Assembly (NCBI GenBank): GCA_039916305.1
Contig: JBDSLR010000038.1
Location: forward strand, 62,001 to 126,000
Direction of reading: 5' to 3'
Source: JACMLD01 sp039916305
GTDB taxonomy: Bacteria; Bacteroidota; Bacteroidia; Chitinophagales; Chitinophagaceae
Length of the DNA stretch: 64,000 bases
Below are positions 9,703-18,098 of the stretch, piece after piece. A program made the translations under genes and the position numbers. The first letter of the stretch is position 1. The number at the start of each line of letters is the position of its first letter. The notes beneath the pieces are model-generated. The model was not told the origin of the DNA and did not search any database. It worked only from the letters and a program-made list of their open reading frames with translations.

Positions 9703-11139
9703 ATGACGCGCCTTTATTTTCTCCTGCTTTTCATAAGTCTTTTTTTTATCCGGGTAATGATGTTTGCGCAAGTGCGTTTGCCTTCGGTGATATCTTCCGG
9801 CATGGTGCTACAGCAGAATGACTCTGTAACAATCTGGGGTTGGGCCGGGCCGGGAGAAAAAGTTTTTGTGATACCCAGCTGGAGTTATAAACCGGATTCA
9901 GCCATTACCAGCAATGGCGCCCGGTGGAAAATGAAAATAAAAACACCTGCTGCCGGCGGGCCATTCACCCTAAATATAGCCAGTAGTGGCAAGGCAACCG
10001 TACTGAGCAACGTAATGATTGGCGAAGTGTGGGTCTGTTCCGGCCAGTCCAATATGGAATGGAGCTATAACAACGGAGAGATGGATACCCGTGCGGAACT
10101 GCCTGTTTGTGCTACCAACAGCATTCATTTTTTTCACGTTCCCAAGACTACTTCAGATGCCCCGCAGGATGATGTAAAAGGGCAGTGGGTGGTTTGTGAT
10201 TCCAATACACTCAAGAGCTTTAGCGCGGTAGGCTATTTTTTTGGGAAGAAATTATTACAGCAACTGAACGTACCCATCGGGCTGATTAATACCAGCTGGG
10301 GCGGTACCCCGGCGGAAGTATGGACACCGCAGGACCTGGTAAACAGAGATGAGGTATTGAAAACAGCTGCCGGCAAACTGGAGTCGTTTGCGTGGTGGCC
10401 CAGTCAGCCCGGGCTTACTTACAATGCTATGATTGCACCTTTAACACCTTATAATATAGCAGGCGCCATCTGGTACCAGGGCGAAAGCAACGTGATTACC
10501 AATGACAGCTATAGTAAATTATTTACCACCATGATTGGCGCCTGGCGGGGTGCCTGGAAAAAGGATTTTCCATTTTATTATGTACAGATAGCGCCGTACA
10601 AATATGGCAACAATAATACAGGGGCTTTACTGCAGGAAGCGCAGACAAAAAGCATGGCCTACCCCAATGTTGGTATGGTGGTAATTACGGATTTAATTGA
10701 TTCAGTAACCAATATACACCCATCGCACAAGCGCGAAGTGGGTAACCGCCTGGCTAACTGGGCGTTGGCGGAAACCTATAAAAGGCCGCGGATTATTTAT
10801 AAAAATCCCGAGTACAAAAGCGCCAGGGAGAGTAAAGTTGGTAAAGCGAAAGATCCGGGCTTACTGCTCAGTTTTAATAATATTCCCAATGGGCTTCAAA
10901 CAAAAGACAATGTTATTACCGGCTTTTATATTTCGGGCGGCACCGAAAACTGGCAGCCGGCAGAGGCTCGGCTGGAAAAGGGCAACAAAATAGTACTATG
11001 GAATAAGGACATAAAAGAACCACGGTATATAAGATATGGCTTTGGCAATACCCTTACAGGAAATGTATTTTCTGCAGAAGGATTGCCATTATTGCCATTC
11101 AGGGTAGATACATGGCCCGTGGATCAATCGAAGCTCTGA
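9703..11139 (+). CDS. Secreted sialate O-acetylesterase family (SGNH hydrolase)
   Basis: A 478-residue protein with a signal peptide (about 1-22, ending FAQ). It opens with the family's small beta-domain (LPSVISSGMVLQQ, VTIWGWAGPGE). The catalytic serine is Ser116 in WVCSGQSNMEW, followed by the oxyanion segment LINTSWGGTPAEVW, the GAIWYQGESNV block and a C-terminal His in IHPSHKREVGNRLANWAL. The family removes O-acetyl groups from sialic acids or from plant polysaccharides such as xylan. No glycoside hydrolase or SusC/D pair is nearby, so the substrate cannot be inferred from context. It stands alone, divergent from the ATP-grasp operon. Confidence 0.92.
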   Translation: MTRLYFLLLFISLFFIRVMMFAQVRLPSVISSGMVLQQNDSVTIWGWAGPGEKVFVIPSWSYKPDSAITSNGARWKMKIKTPAAGGPFTLNIASSGKATVLSNVMIGEVWVCSGQSNMEWSYNNGEMDTRAELPVCATNSIHFFHVPKTTSDAPQDDVKGQWVVCDSNTLKSFSAVGYFFGKKLLQQLNVPIGLINTSWGGTPAEVWTPQDLVNRDEVLKTAAGKLESFAWWPSQPGLTYNAMIAPLTPYNIAGAIWYQGESNVITNDSYSKLFTTMIGAWRGAWKKDFPFYYVQIAPYKYGNNNTGALLQEAQTKSMAYPNVGMVVITDLIDSVTNIHPSHKREVGNRLANWALAETYKRPRIIYKNPEYKSARESKVGKAKDPGLLLSFNNIPNGLQTKDNVITGFYISGGTENWQPAEARLEKGNKIVLWNKDIKEPRYIRYGFGNTLTGNVFSAEGLPLLPFRVDTWPVDQSKL

Positions 11140-11146
11140 GGGGTAT

Positions 11147-11191
11147 AAAAACAGCGAACAGGTAAAGTTTTAAAACTCTTCCTGTTCGCTG
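11147..11191 (-). terminator. Rho-independent terminator between convergent genes
   Basis: An 11-bp perfect inverted repeat, CAGCGAACAGG at 11152-11162 and CCTGTTCGCTG at 11181-11191, has an 18-nt loop that itself contains the palindrome AGTTTTAAAACT. Read on the minus strand the stem is followed by TTTTTAT, so it fits termination of the small gene at 11206-11475. It may also slow plus-strand readthrough from the esterase gene. Confidence 0.8.
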
Positions 11192-11205
11192 CTAAAGTAT
11201 ATGCA

Positions 11206-11475
11206 TTAAGCGGTTCGTAATTCTTCTTCAATCACATCATTAAAAATGGCTTCGTTTTTAATCACCCATTCAGGCAATGGCTGGGCAATTATTTTCCATA
11301 CGCCATCTTCTTTTCTCATGCGGTACATGATGCGGTTACCCCGGTCATCACTCACATCAACAGTAAACAATTCATCCTGGAAACCGGTAAGTTTCCTGAA
11401 ATTAAATTCGCGCAGGTGGCCGTCAGCCTTTATCAACCTGGTAAACTGTATATTTTTTATAAATTGAATTTGCAT
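11206..11475 (-). CDS. Small conserved-looking hypothetical protein (89 aa)
   Basis: An 89-residue, soluble, charged protein (starts MQIQFIKNIQFTRLIKADGH, ends VIEEELRTA) with no signal peptide or membrane segment. Predicted strands such as ELFTVDVSD and GNRIMYRMRKEDGVWKII alternate, suggesting a small beta-sheet domain, but I recognise no family. It has its own terminator (11147-11191) and a 312-bp upstream gap, so it is probably monocistronic. The protein-like composition and clean terminator support it as real. Confidence 0.6.
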   Translation of the reverse strand: MQIQFIKNIQFTRLIKADGHLREFNFRKLTGFQDELFTVDVSDDRGNRIMYRMRKEDGVWKIIAQPLPEWVIKNEAIFNDVIEEELRTA

Positions 11476-11787
11476 AATATATAAGTTAAATGTTAAACAA
11501 CCAGCGTTCTCCCAGTTAATGAAATAAGTGTTTTATCAAAAACGTTTATTTCCCCGTTCATTAAAATGTATACTTGTTTCTCCCGGGTGAAACATCCCCG
11601 AAAAAAGTCAACTGAAGGGAAGGTTTTTTTAATGTAATGTCATTACCCCTGCATCAAATTTTATGCTAAAACGGTTGTAATTGCCCGAAGCTGCTGTTAA
11701 AGTTGTACACATAACAGCGGTTGAGTAAATGCGGCGCGGTAGCAACAATCAGCATTCCCGCAAAGGTAAACAATTACGGGCTGGGCA
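11476..11787. other. Intergenic stretch, 312 bp
   Basis: Holds the presumed upstream region of the 89-residue gene and the downstream region of the efflux gene. A 7-bp inverted repeat, GCTGTTA at 11693-11699 and TAACAGC at 11712-11718, lies about 70 bp past the efflux stop and could form a weak hairpin, but no T-run follows. No coding frame was found. Confidence 0.4.
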
Positions 11788-13035
11788 TCAGGACTGGCTA
11801 ATCATTTCTGCAGATTGCTCTTCCACTGCTGCCATACTGGCTTTATAGCGAATTATGCGGTGGCCAATCATTACAATCAGGAAACTAAACAGAGCGCAGC
11901 ATGCCATTACGCCGGTCATAGGTAAGGCAGTGTGGTTGTGTAAAATACTAACTATGGCAGAAGTGAAGGCGCCAATGCTCATTTGTATACCTCCCAATAA
12001 GGCTGAAGCACTGCCTGCATTTCTGCTAAAGGGTGCCAGCGATAATGCGGATGAATTAGGAAACGTAAAACCCTGGCAACACAGGAAAATAAAAATAAAA
12101 AAGATAGTACTGAATAGTTCAAGAAAACCGGTTGCTGTGCCAATGAATAAAAGCAGGCCGGTAATGGTTTGGCAGAACAGGGCTACTTTAATAATCTGCC
12201 GGCTTTCATAATTTTTTAGCAGTACACTGTTGAGCTGGCTGGCGCCGATTAAACCCATGGCAATGAGGGCAAATATCCATCCATATTGCCTGTCGCTTAC
12301 ATGAAAAAGCTCCATAAACACGTAAGGCGAACCCGCGATATAGGCGTATAAGCCAGCAGAAGACACTGCGCCGGTAAATGCATAGGTATAAAACTGCGGC
12401 TCTTTAAATACCGCCAAAAAGTTTTTGATTATAGGCACCGGTTTAAGCGAAAGGCTTGTATCTGGCTGTCTGGTTTCGGGCATACCAAAACGAACGGCTG
12501 TCAATATACCGGCAACAATGAAAGCCAGGAGAATAAAAATATACTTCCAGCCAAAGGCGGCTGTAATATAACCGCCCAGTGTGGGGGCGATAATAGGAGA
12601 CACGCCTACTACCAGCATCAGCATTGAGAATACTTTGGCGTTATCTTTTACCGGAAAAAGATCCCGCACCATAGCCCGCGAGGCCACCATCCCTGCGCAA
12701 CTGCCCAGGGCCTGTAAAAAGCGCAATGTAATCAATGCATTTACGGAAGTACACATGGCACAACCAACAGATGCCAGCAGGTAAGCAGCCAGGCCAATAT
12801 AGAGCGGGCGTTTGCGGCCAAACCTGTCAAGCAACGGTCCATATAAGAACTGCCCCGCGGAAATGCCGATAAAAAAGCTGGATAACGAAAGCGATACATT
12901 GCCTACCGTGGTATGCAAGTCTTTGGCAATAGCCGGAAAACCGGGCAGGTACATATCAATAGAAAAAGGACCAATAGCAGAAAGCAGGCCCAGGATGAAT
13001 ATATAGTACGCCGTTTTTTTCTCTTTTGCCGCCAT
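11788..13035 (-). CDS. Bcr/CflA family drug-resistance MFS transporter
   Basis: A 415-residue, 12-helix inner-membrane protein of the major facilitator superfamily. It begins with the Bcr/CflA-type helix (LGLLSAIGPFSIDMYLPGFP) and carries motif A in the loop between helices 2 and 3 (GQFLYGPLLDRFGRKRPLY). It also has RDLFPVKDNAKVFSMLMLV and a proline-rich PIIAPTLGGYI segment diagnostic of this proton-driven drug exporter family (relatives export bicyclomycin, sulfonamides or chloramphenicol). The actual substrate is not predictable. The C-terminus is polar (EEQSAEMISQS). The gene is monocistronic, divergent from the small secreted-protein gene at 13119. Confidence 0.92.
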   Translation of the reverse strand: MAAKEKKTAYYIFILGLLSAIGPFSIDMYLPGFPAIAKDLHTTVGNVSLSLSSFFIGISAGQFLYGPLLDRFGRKRPLYIGLAAYLLASVGCAMCTSVNALITLRFLQALGSCAGMVASRAMVRDLFPVKDNAKVFSMLMLVVGVSPIIAPTLGGYITAAFGWKYIFILLAFIVAGILTAVRFGMPETRQPDTSLSLKPVPIIKNFLAVFKEPQFYTYAFTGAVSSAGLYAYIAGSPYVFMELFHVSDRQYGWIFALIAMGLIGASQLNSVLLKNYESRQIIKVALFCQTITGLLLFIGTATGFLELFSTIFFIFIFLCCQGFTFPNSSALSLAPFSRNAGSASALLGGIQMSIGAFTSAIVSILHNHTALPMTGVMACCALFSFLIVMIGHRIIRYKASMAAVEEQSAEMISQS

Positions 13036-13118
13036 AGGTATGGTAAAACTATACTATTTTAACATGCTGCAATTGGATATGCTATGCGCAGTGATTATTT
13101 TTAATTACAAAATTTTTT

Positions 13119-13610
13119 ATGAAATATATTTTGCTCTGTTTATGTTTTTTGCCGGTATCATTACTGGCACAGGAATGCAGCCTTAAAAAAGGCCAGGATG
13201 CCATTACCAGCAAAACAACTTTAACCACGGGTTTTATTGAGCTGAACGGTACCACGCTGTCCATTGATATAAACAGCAAAGAAATTGATTTCTTTTTTGT
13301 GTTGAATAACCAGGCTGTCAAATGTTTGGATGAAGAAACAGAAGCCACGGTAAACTATGAAGGCGGTAAATTAAAATCGCAGTTCAGGAACAGTGGTTCC
13401 ATGAACTGCGATGGGATTTTTCATATTATTTTTAAAAACTCCGCGTATACCAATTCTTATTTACAGAAGATGGCTGCCAAAAAAATTGTTTCTATACAAT
13501 TAACCGGCAGCAGCCCGAAGCCGTTTATCATCAGCCTTACAGCAGCGCAGCAGCAAATGTTGCTGGATACAATCTCCTGTGTGGTAAAAGAATCAAAAAC
13601 GGTACTGTAG
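13119..13610 (+). CDS. Secreted hypothetical protein (163 aa)
   Basis: A 163-residue protein with a clear Sec signal peptide (MKYILLCLCFLPVSLLAQ). The mature part is about 145 residues, predicted beta-rich, with Cys in QECSLKKG, VKCLDEE, SMNCDG and ISCVVKE, enough for two disulfides in the periplasm. I recognise no domain. The start at 13119 is the only ATG that gives a complete signal peptide. It faces away from the efflux gene and converges on the 50-residue reading frame at 13663. Confidence 0.7.
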   Translation: MKYILLCLCFLPVSLLAQECSLKKGQDAITSKTTLTTGFIELNGTTLSIDINSKEIDFFFVLNNQAVKCLDEETEATVNYEGGKLKSQFRNSGSMNCDGIFHIIFKNSAYTNSYLQKMAAKKIVSIQLTGSSPKPFIISLTAAQQQMLLDTISCVVKESKTVL

Positions 13611-13662
13611 ACTGTTGATCAGCTGCGTGTTCTTTTGTTCAAGGTTATAAACTGAAGCGGCA

Positions 13663-13815
13663 TTAATGTAAACCCCTGCTGGCCAGTATGTATTCCTGCA
13701 AGGTTATCTTGCCGGTAAATACCAGCGCGTAAAGATGATCCTTATCGAGGTTGGCTTTTCTGATGTCAGTTACCATTTGCCTGTCCAATACCAATTTTTT
13801 AATGAATGCTTTCAT
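13663..13815 (-). CDS. Putative 50-residue small protein
   Basis: A 50-codon frame begins at the ATG at 13815 (reads MKAFIKKLVLDRQMVTDI...) and ends in EYILASRGLH before TAA. Composition is protein-like: an amphipathic, Lys/Asp-rich helix followed by HLYALVFTGKITLQEYIL. An overlapping plus-strand frame (13802-13936) is the alternative; I favour the minus frame because of its balanced charge pattern and defined ends. There is no recognised family and no evident ribosome binding site. Confidence 0.45.
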   Translation of the reverse strand: MKAFIKKLVLDRQMVTDIRKANLDKDHLYALVFTGKITLQEYILASRGLH

Positions 13816-14065
13816 AGTTGTAAATGTTGGTGGCGCCGTCTGTGCGGGCCTTTGTTATACAGTAAAAAAAATGCTGGCAAACCAACCGGAAGAACGGTTC
13901 AATATGGCGGGAAAGAGAATGAATTACGATGGGTAATTAAATTATTTAATACACGTTTCCGAAAAAAGTAACCCGTCTTTTTTCGCGATTTCACGGTGCT
14001 TTAGCAGGATCTTAACCCACTGCTGCTTATGGGCTGTAAATATTGATGGCCAGCGGTAATATACA

Positions 14066-14096
14066 AGAAAAACCCGCCTTATGTAAGACGGGTTTC
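14066..14096 (-). terminator. Rho-independent terminator of ahcY
   Basis: AAACCCGCCTT at 14070-14080 pairs with AAGACGGGTTT at 14085-14095 (one G-T pair) around the 4-nt loop ATGT. On the minus strand the stem is followed by TTTCTTGT. It lies 35 bp after the ahcY stop codon. Confidence 0.85.
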
Positions 14097-14130
14097 ACTA
14101 TTATTTTATGCTTCCTGGACAATAGCAGGA

Positions 14131-15456
14131 TTAATACCTGTAATGCTCAGGCTTAAACGGACCAGCTTTAGGAAGACCAAGGTAGTCAGCCTGTTCAGTA
14201 GTCAGTTCATCCAGCACAACGCCAATCTTGGCAAGGTGCAGGCGGGCAACTTTTTCATCAAGGTGTTTAGGTAATACATACACTTTGTTCTCGTAGCTCT
14301 TAAAGTTTGTCCACAGTTCAAGCTGCGCCAGTGTCTGGTTGGTAAATGAGTTACTCATTACGAAGCTTGGGTGGCCGGTAGCACAGCCCAGGTTTACCAA
14401 ACGTCCTTCAGCAAGAATGATTACTTCTTTACCTTCAATGTCGTATATATCAACCTGTGGTTTAATGGTATCTTTTGTATGGCCATAACTTTTATTCAGC
14501 CATGCCATATCAATTTCAATATCAAAGTGGCCAATGTTACAAACAATCGCCTTGTCTTTCATCAGGCGAAAATGTTTTTCCGTGATCAAATCGCGGCAAC
14601 CGCTGGCAGTTACTACAATGTCAGCTTCTTTAACAGCATCCACCATTTTCTTTACTTCAAAACCATCCATAGCAGCCTGTAATGCGCAGATAGGATCAAT
14701 TTCTGTAACAATTACGCGGCAACCTGCACCTTTTAAAGAAGCAGCAGAACCTTTACCCACATCACCATAACTTCCTACTACGGCTACCTTACCGGCCATC
14801 ATTACATCAGTAGCGCGGCGGATAGCATCTACCAGTGATTCTTTGCAACCGTATTTGTTATCAAACTTAGATTTGGTAACAGAATCGTTTACGTTAAACG
14901 CAGGGATGGGCAAAGTGCCTTTTTCCATTCTTTCATACAGGCGGTGTACACCGGTAGTCGTTTCTTCGCTTAAACCTTTGATATGCTGTATCAGCTCAGG
15001 ATATTTATCGAAAACAATGTTTGTTAAATCACCACCGTCATCCAGGATCATGTTGAGCGGACGATCTGAACCACCAAAGAACAAAGTTTGTTCAATACAC
15101 CAATCCGCTTCTTCCTGGCTCTGGCCTTTCCATGCAAATACACCAATGCCGGCAGCAGCAATAGCGGCAGCGGCCTGGTCTTGCGTAGAAAATATATTGC
15201 AGGAGCTCCAGCGTACTTCGGCACCCAGGGCTACCAGGGTTTCAATTAACACAGCTGTCTGAATGGTCATATGCAGGCAACCTGCTATACGTGCGCCTTT
15301 CAAAGGCTGGGCTGCACCATATTCATCCCTTAAGGCCATCAAGCCGGGCATTTCTGCTTCAGCAAGACGGATTTCTTTACGGCCCCATGCGGCAAGGCTC
15401 ATATCTTTCACCTTGTAGGGGAGTTGTAAGTCGATCGACTGCAATTTTGTTGACAT
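14131..15456 (-). CDS. ahcY: Adenosylhomocysteinase (S-adenosyl-L-homocysteine hydrolase)
   Basis: A 441-residue cytosolic enzyme that splits S-adenosylhomocysteine into adenosine and homocysteine, keeping methylation reactions running. Signature blocks are AGCLHMTIQTAVLIETL, SSCNIFSTQDQAAAAIA, the NAD-binding VGSYGDVGKGSAASLKGAG, VTEIDPICALQAAMDGF, and the C-terminal GPFKPEHYRY, where the penultimate-region Lys/Tyr contact NAD across the dimer. Length is normal for the bacterial form. It is transcribed away from an Lrp-type regulator 144 bp upstream, and the gap carries phased AGAACAAA repeats. Confidence 0.98.
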   Translation of the reverse strand: MSTKLQSIDLQLPYKVKDMSLAAWGRKEIRLAEAEMPGLMALRDEYGAAQPLKGARIAGCLHMTIQTAVLIETLVALGAEVRWSSCNIFSTQDQAAAAIAAAGIGVFAWKGQSQEEADWCIEQTLFFGGSDRPLNMILDDGGDLTNIVFDKYPELIQHIKGLSEETTTGVHRLYERMEKGTLPIPAFNVNDSVTKSKFDNKYGCKESLVDAIRRATDVMMAGKVAVVGSYGDVGKGSAASLKGAGCRVIVTEIDPICALQAAMDGFEVKKMVDAVKEADIVVTASGCRDLITEKHFRLMKDKAIVCNIGHFDIEIDMAWLNKSYGHTKDTIKPQVDIYDIEGKEVIILAEGRLVNLGCATGHPSFVMSNSFTNQTLAQLELWTNFKSYENKVYVLPKHLDEKVARLHLAKIGVVLDELTTEQADYLGLPKAGPFKPEHYRY

Positions 15457-15516
15457 AAATGTATTTTTTTGATAAGTGTAGAAATCTTCTAAACCGGACC
15501 GTAAAGGTAGATTGGG

Positions 15517-15588
15517 AGAACAAAATATCAGTCATTATTATTAAATTTAGAACAAAATCGTATTTTTAGGGGTCTCAATAGAACAAAT
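15517..15588. promoter_or_regulatory. Three phased AGAACAAA(A)T repeats in the ahcY/lrp divergent promoter
   Basis: AGAACAAAAT occurs at 15517-15526 and 15549-15558, and AGAACAAAT at 15580-15588; the steps of 32 and 31 bp are close to three helical turns, so all sites face the same side. Lrp/AsnC proteins bind such phased sites and usually regulate their own gene. On the minus strand the same bases read ATTTTGTTCT, so part of the signal may instead be -33/-7 elements of the ahcY promoter. Confidence 0.5.
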
Positions 15589-15600
15589 GGACTGTTACGT

Positions 15601-16098
15601 ATGGAAAAGACAGCTGAAAAAGAAAATTACCCTGCACAGCCCGTGCAACTGGATGAAAAGGACCGCCTTATTCTGAAATTATTGCAACAGAATGCCAAAA
15701 TTACCGTGCGGGAAATTGCAGCGCAGGTACACCTGAGTACTACGCCGGTGCATGAGCGCATTAAACGGATGGAGGATACAGGAGTAATACTGCAGTATGC
15801 CACATTGGTTAACCACGCCAAAGTAAGAAAAGGGTTGATGGTGATTTGCTATATATCATTGAAGGAGCACAGTAAAAAATCAGGTACTAAATTTATTAAG
15901 ACCATAAATGAGCTCAATGAGGTGATTGAATGTTACAATATATCCGGTGAATTTGATTTTATGTTGAAAGTGGTGGCGGAAAGTATGGATGCGTATTATG
16001 ATTTTCATGTTAATAAGCTGGGACAGCTGGAAAACATCGGCCACATGCAAAGCACTTTTGTAATGGGGGTGGTAAAGCAGACGCATTTGCTGCTGTAG
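15601..16098 (+). CDS. Lrp/AsnC family transcriptional regulator
   Basis: A 165-residue regulator. Residues about 15-65 form the winged helix-turn-helix (LDEKDRLILKLLQQNAKITV, with recognition-helix region LSTTPVHERIKRMEDTGVI). Residues about 80-160 form the RAM ligand-binding and oligomerisation domain (ECYNISGEFDFMLKVVAESM). Members sense amino acids or related metabolites. A 15-20 residue charged N-terminal extension precedes the HTH. The gene is divergent from ahcY, so methionine-cycle control is a reasonable guess, but this is inference. Phased repeats just upstream could be its autoregulatory sites. Confidence 0.92.
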   Translation: MEKTAEKENYPAQPVQLDEKDRLILKLLQQNAKITVREIAAQVHLSTTPVHERIKRMEDTGVILQYATLVNHAKVRKGLMVICYISLKEHSKKSGTKFIKTINELNEVIECYNISGEFDFMLKVVAESMDAYYDFHVNKLGQLENIGHMQSTFVMGVVKQTHLLL

Positions 16099-16194
16099 TT
16101 TGCCAGGAATTTCGGAAGAGCAATGAGGAATAGGACTTGCGGCAGGCAGGCTATACAGATACTAACTACCTTTAGCATCACTTAAATTTATATT

Positions 16195-16497
16195 ATGTAC
16201 GCATATGATACTTTGTCTGAAGCTGTAAACGGTCTGAAGCAACGTGGTTACAATATTGATTTTAATATAGAAGCAGATAAGCTGGTGTGTAACCAGACGC
16301 CGGTATCATTATCGCCGGATGAATTTGAGATAGCCGAAGTATACCGGTTTGAAGGCAACACTGATCCCGCTGATGAAGCCGTGCTGTATGCAATAGAAAG
16401 TAAACATGGCCACAAAGGGCTGCTGGTAAATGGTTATGGGCCGGGTGCAGATCCGGTGGGAGATGCCCTTGTGAAGAAACTAAAGGAGCGGCATTAA
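16195..16497 (+). CDS. Small conserved protein, unknown function (100 aa)
   Basis: A 100-residue soluble protein beginning MYAYDTLSEAVNGLKQRGYN, with an acidic middle (DEFEIAEVYRFEGNTDPADE) and a GYGPGADPVGD loop near the C-terminus. From memory, similar Bacteroidota proteins are often labelled 'phosphoribosylpyrophosphate synthetase', but it is about a third of that enzyme's length and lacks its PRPP-binding loop, so that name should not be carried over. It may be co-transcribed with the Lrp-type gene 96 bp upstream. Confidence 0.7.
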   Translation: MYAYDTLSEAVNGLKQRGYNIDFNIEADKLVCNQTPVSLSPDEFEIAEVYRFEGNTDPADEAVLYAIESKHGHKGLLVNGYGPGADPVGDALVKKLKERH

Positions 16498-16664
16498 GTC
16501 GTCTGTGGCAGGCGGGTACCAGGCGGTCCGGTAATTGATGACGTTTGTTCGGTTGCAGCGCACGCTCTTAACTTTCCTGCAATAAAAATCCGGCGCGGGA
16601 GATACTTTGAAAAATTGAACGCTGTTTAATAACGGCCACTTATTTATAATAGATTCATAAAACT

Positions 16665-16694
16665 AAAAAGAGCCGCTCAAAAGCAGCTCTTTTA
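16665..16694 (-). terminator. Rho-independent terminator of the M16 peptidase operon
   Basis: AAAAGAGC at 16666-16673 pairs with GCTCTTTT at 16686-16693, with two further G-C pairs inside and a TCAAAA loop. On the minus strand the stem is followed by TTTTTAG. It lies 25 bp after the stop of the second M16 gene. Confidence 0.8.
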
Positions 16695-16718
16695 GTTCTT
16701 TTGCAAATATTACTTGTA

Positions 16719-18077
16719 TTACTGCTTCTTTGTTTTATCTAATTTAGAATCCGGAATTTTAGCGTCTGAGGGCGCAAGTTGTTTAAAATCTTCTTTGGCT
16801 ACTTTATCTTCCTTGCCCAGGTAATTCCAGTCGATGGTCTTCATGTACTTGCTGAATGTTTTATTCAGATCAGCTGTTTTTACGAGGTCAATTTTATTGT
16901 TGATCTCATCGAACAGGCGCCAGTTACCGGAAGCCTCGCAGAAGCCCAGTTGACCTGCCTGTGAAGCGCTGGCTTCATTGGTCATGTAATAATTGGTTAA
17001 GTAGTCTTTCTTTTTATCCTTTACTTCTTTTTCTGTAAATCCATTCTTTTTAATATCATTAATGATATCGGTCATTACCTGCAAAGACTGCTTGGGATCA
17101 ATAGTAGTGATATACAGGTTGGCTGTAGGCTGCTGAATGGTATTCTTGTTATAAAAAGCTGCGGGTGCATAAGAGAGGCTGCGTTTGGTGCGCAGTTCCA
17201 CAAAGTAGCGGTCATATAAAATGCTCATGGCAAATTCAAAAAGCGGTCCATCAGCAGAGAAATATTTTGGCGCATTCAATGATCCCAAAATGTAATTGGT
17301 TGCCAGGTCGCGGTTTTTTATAGTGGCTTTGGCCGCTGTGACTGCTTTAAAGGTTGGCTTTTTGGCTTCGGCACCAACCGGCAATTTAGCAAGGCTGGAC
17401 TTTATATTATTTAACAGACTGGCCTCATCAATATTGCCCACCACCACCAGGTAACATTTTTTCTTTCCGAGCAATGCCGCATAATATTTTTTTGCATCCG
17501 CTGCGGTAATGGTTTCCAGTGTTGCTGCTGTGCCATTGGCTGTCTTTGCATAATCTGACCCTCCAAATAAACCCTCCGTTGCCATTTTGCGCAGGTATGT
17601 ATCCGGATCTGATTCCTGTTGCTTGGCAGAGGAAATCATTTGCGATTTCAATATGCTGAATTCATTGTCGTCCATAGCAGGGTTTAATATGGCATCTGCA
17701 AACATTGCCCAGCTTTCATTCCAGGTATCCTTTAAGCAAGTCATGGTCATTTTGCTGAAATCTTTAGAGGCAGTGGCACCAAAGCTGGTGCCCAGTTTAT
17801 CTGCTTTTGCAGCAAAATCATCCTTATTCATGCTCTTTGTGCCGCCATCCAGTGCAAGGGTAAGGGCCAGTGGCTCCAGGCCCTGCTGTGCTGCTGTAAT
17901 ATTGGCCGTGCCGCCTTTTATAAAAAGGCTGGCGGTTACAACTTCTTTGGGTGTTTTCTTGAATATTATTTTCAGGCCTTCGTAATTAATTTCTTTCGTA
18001 CTGCTTTGGGCCAGGCCGGCGTGGCAGGTCAATGCAAAGCAAAAAGTGACAACTATAAACCGGTTAATATATTGCAT
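16719..18077 (-). CDS. Secreted M16 peptidase homologue lacking the zinc motif (partner subunit)
   Basis: A 452-residue protein with a signal peptide (ending HAGLAQ). It has the two-domain M16 fold, but the HxxEH zinc motif is absent at the expected place (TAAQQGLEPLALTLALDGG). It keeps the Arg/Tyr substrate-positioning segment DRYFVELRTKRSLSYAPAAFY in the C-terminal half. This is the pattern of the non-catalytic subunit of a heterodimeric M16B peptidase. Its gene follows the catalytic subunit (18099-19472) by 21 bp on the same strand and ends at a terminator, so the two form a bicistronic operon for a periplasmic peptidase. Confidence 0.9.
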   Translation of the reverse strand: MQYINRFIVVTFCFALTCHAGLAQSSTKEINYEGLKIIFKKTPKEVVTASLFIKGGTANITAAQQGLEPLALTLALDGGTKSMNKDDFAAKADKLGTSFGATASKDFSKMTMTCLKDTWNESWAMFADAILNPAMDDNEFSILKSQMISSAKQQESDPDTYLRKMATEGLFGGSDYAKTANGTAATLETITAADAKKYYAALLGKKKCYLVVVGNIDEASLLNNIKSSLAKLPVGAEAKKPTFKAVTAAKATIKNRDLATNYILGSLNAPKYFSADGPLFEFAMSILYDRYFVELRTKRSLSYAPAAFYNKNTIQQPTANLYITTIDPKQSLQVMTDIINDIKKNGFTEKEVKDKKKDYLTNYYMTNEASASQAGQLGFCEASGNWRLFDEINNKIDLVKTADLNKTFSKYMKTIDWNYLGKEDKVAKEDFKQLAPSDAKIPDSKLDKTKKQ

Positions 18078-18098
18078 GGTATATTTTTTATAAGAAGT

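Noticed and set aside
13735..13971. Two plus-strand frames (ends 13936 and 13971)
   Set aside because: They overlap the better-composed 50-residue minus frame; one is Trp/Cys-rich noise, and the 44-residue alternative has no supporting context.
16195..16497. Label 'phosphoribosylpyrophosphate synthetase' for the 100-residue gene
   Set aside because: The protein is a third of the enzyme's length and lacks the PRPP-binding loop.
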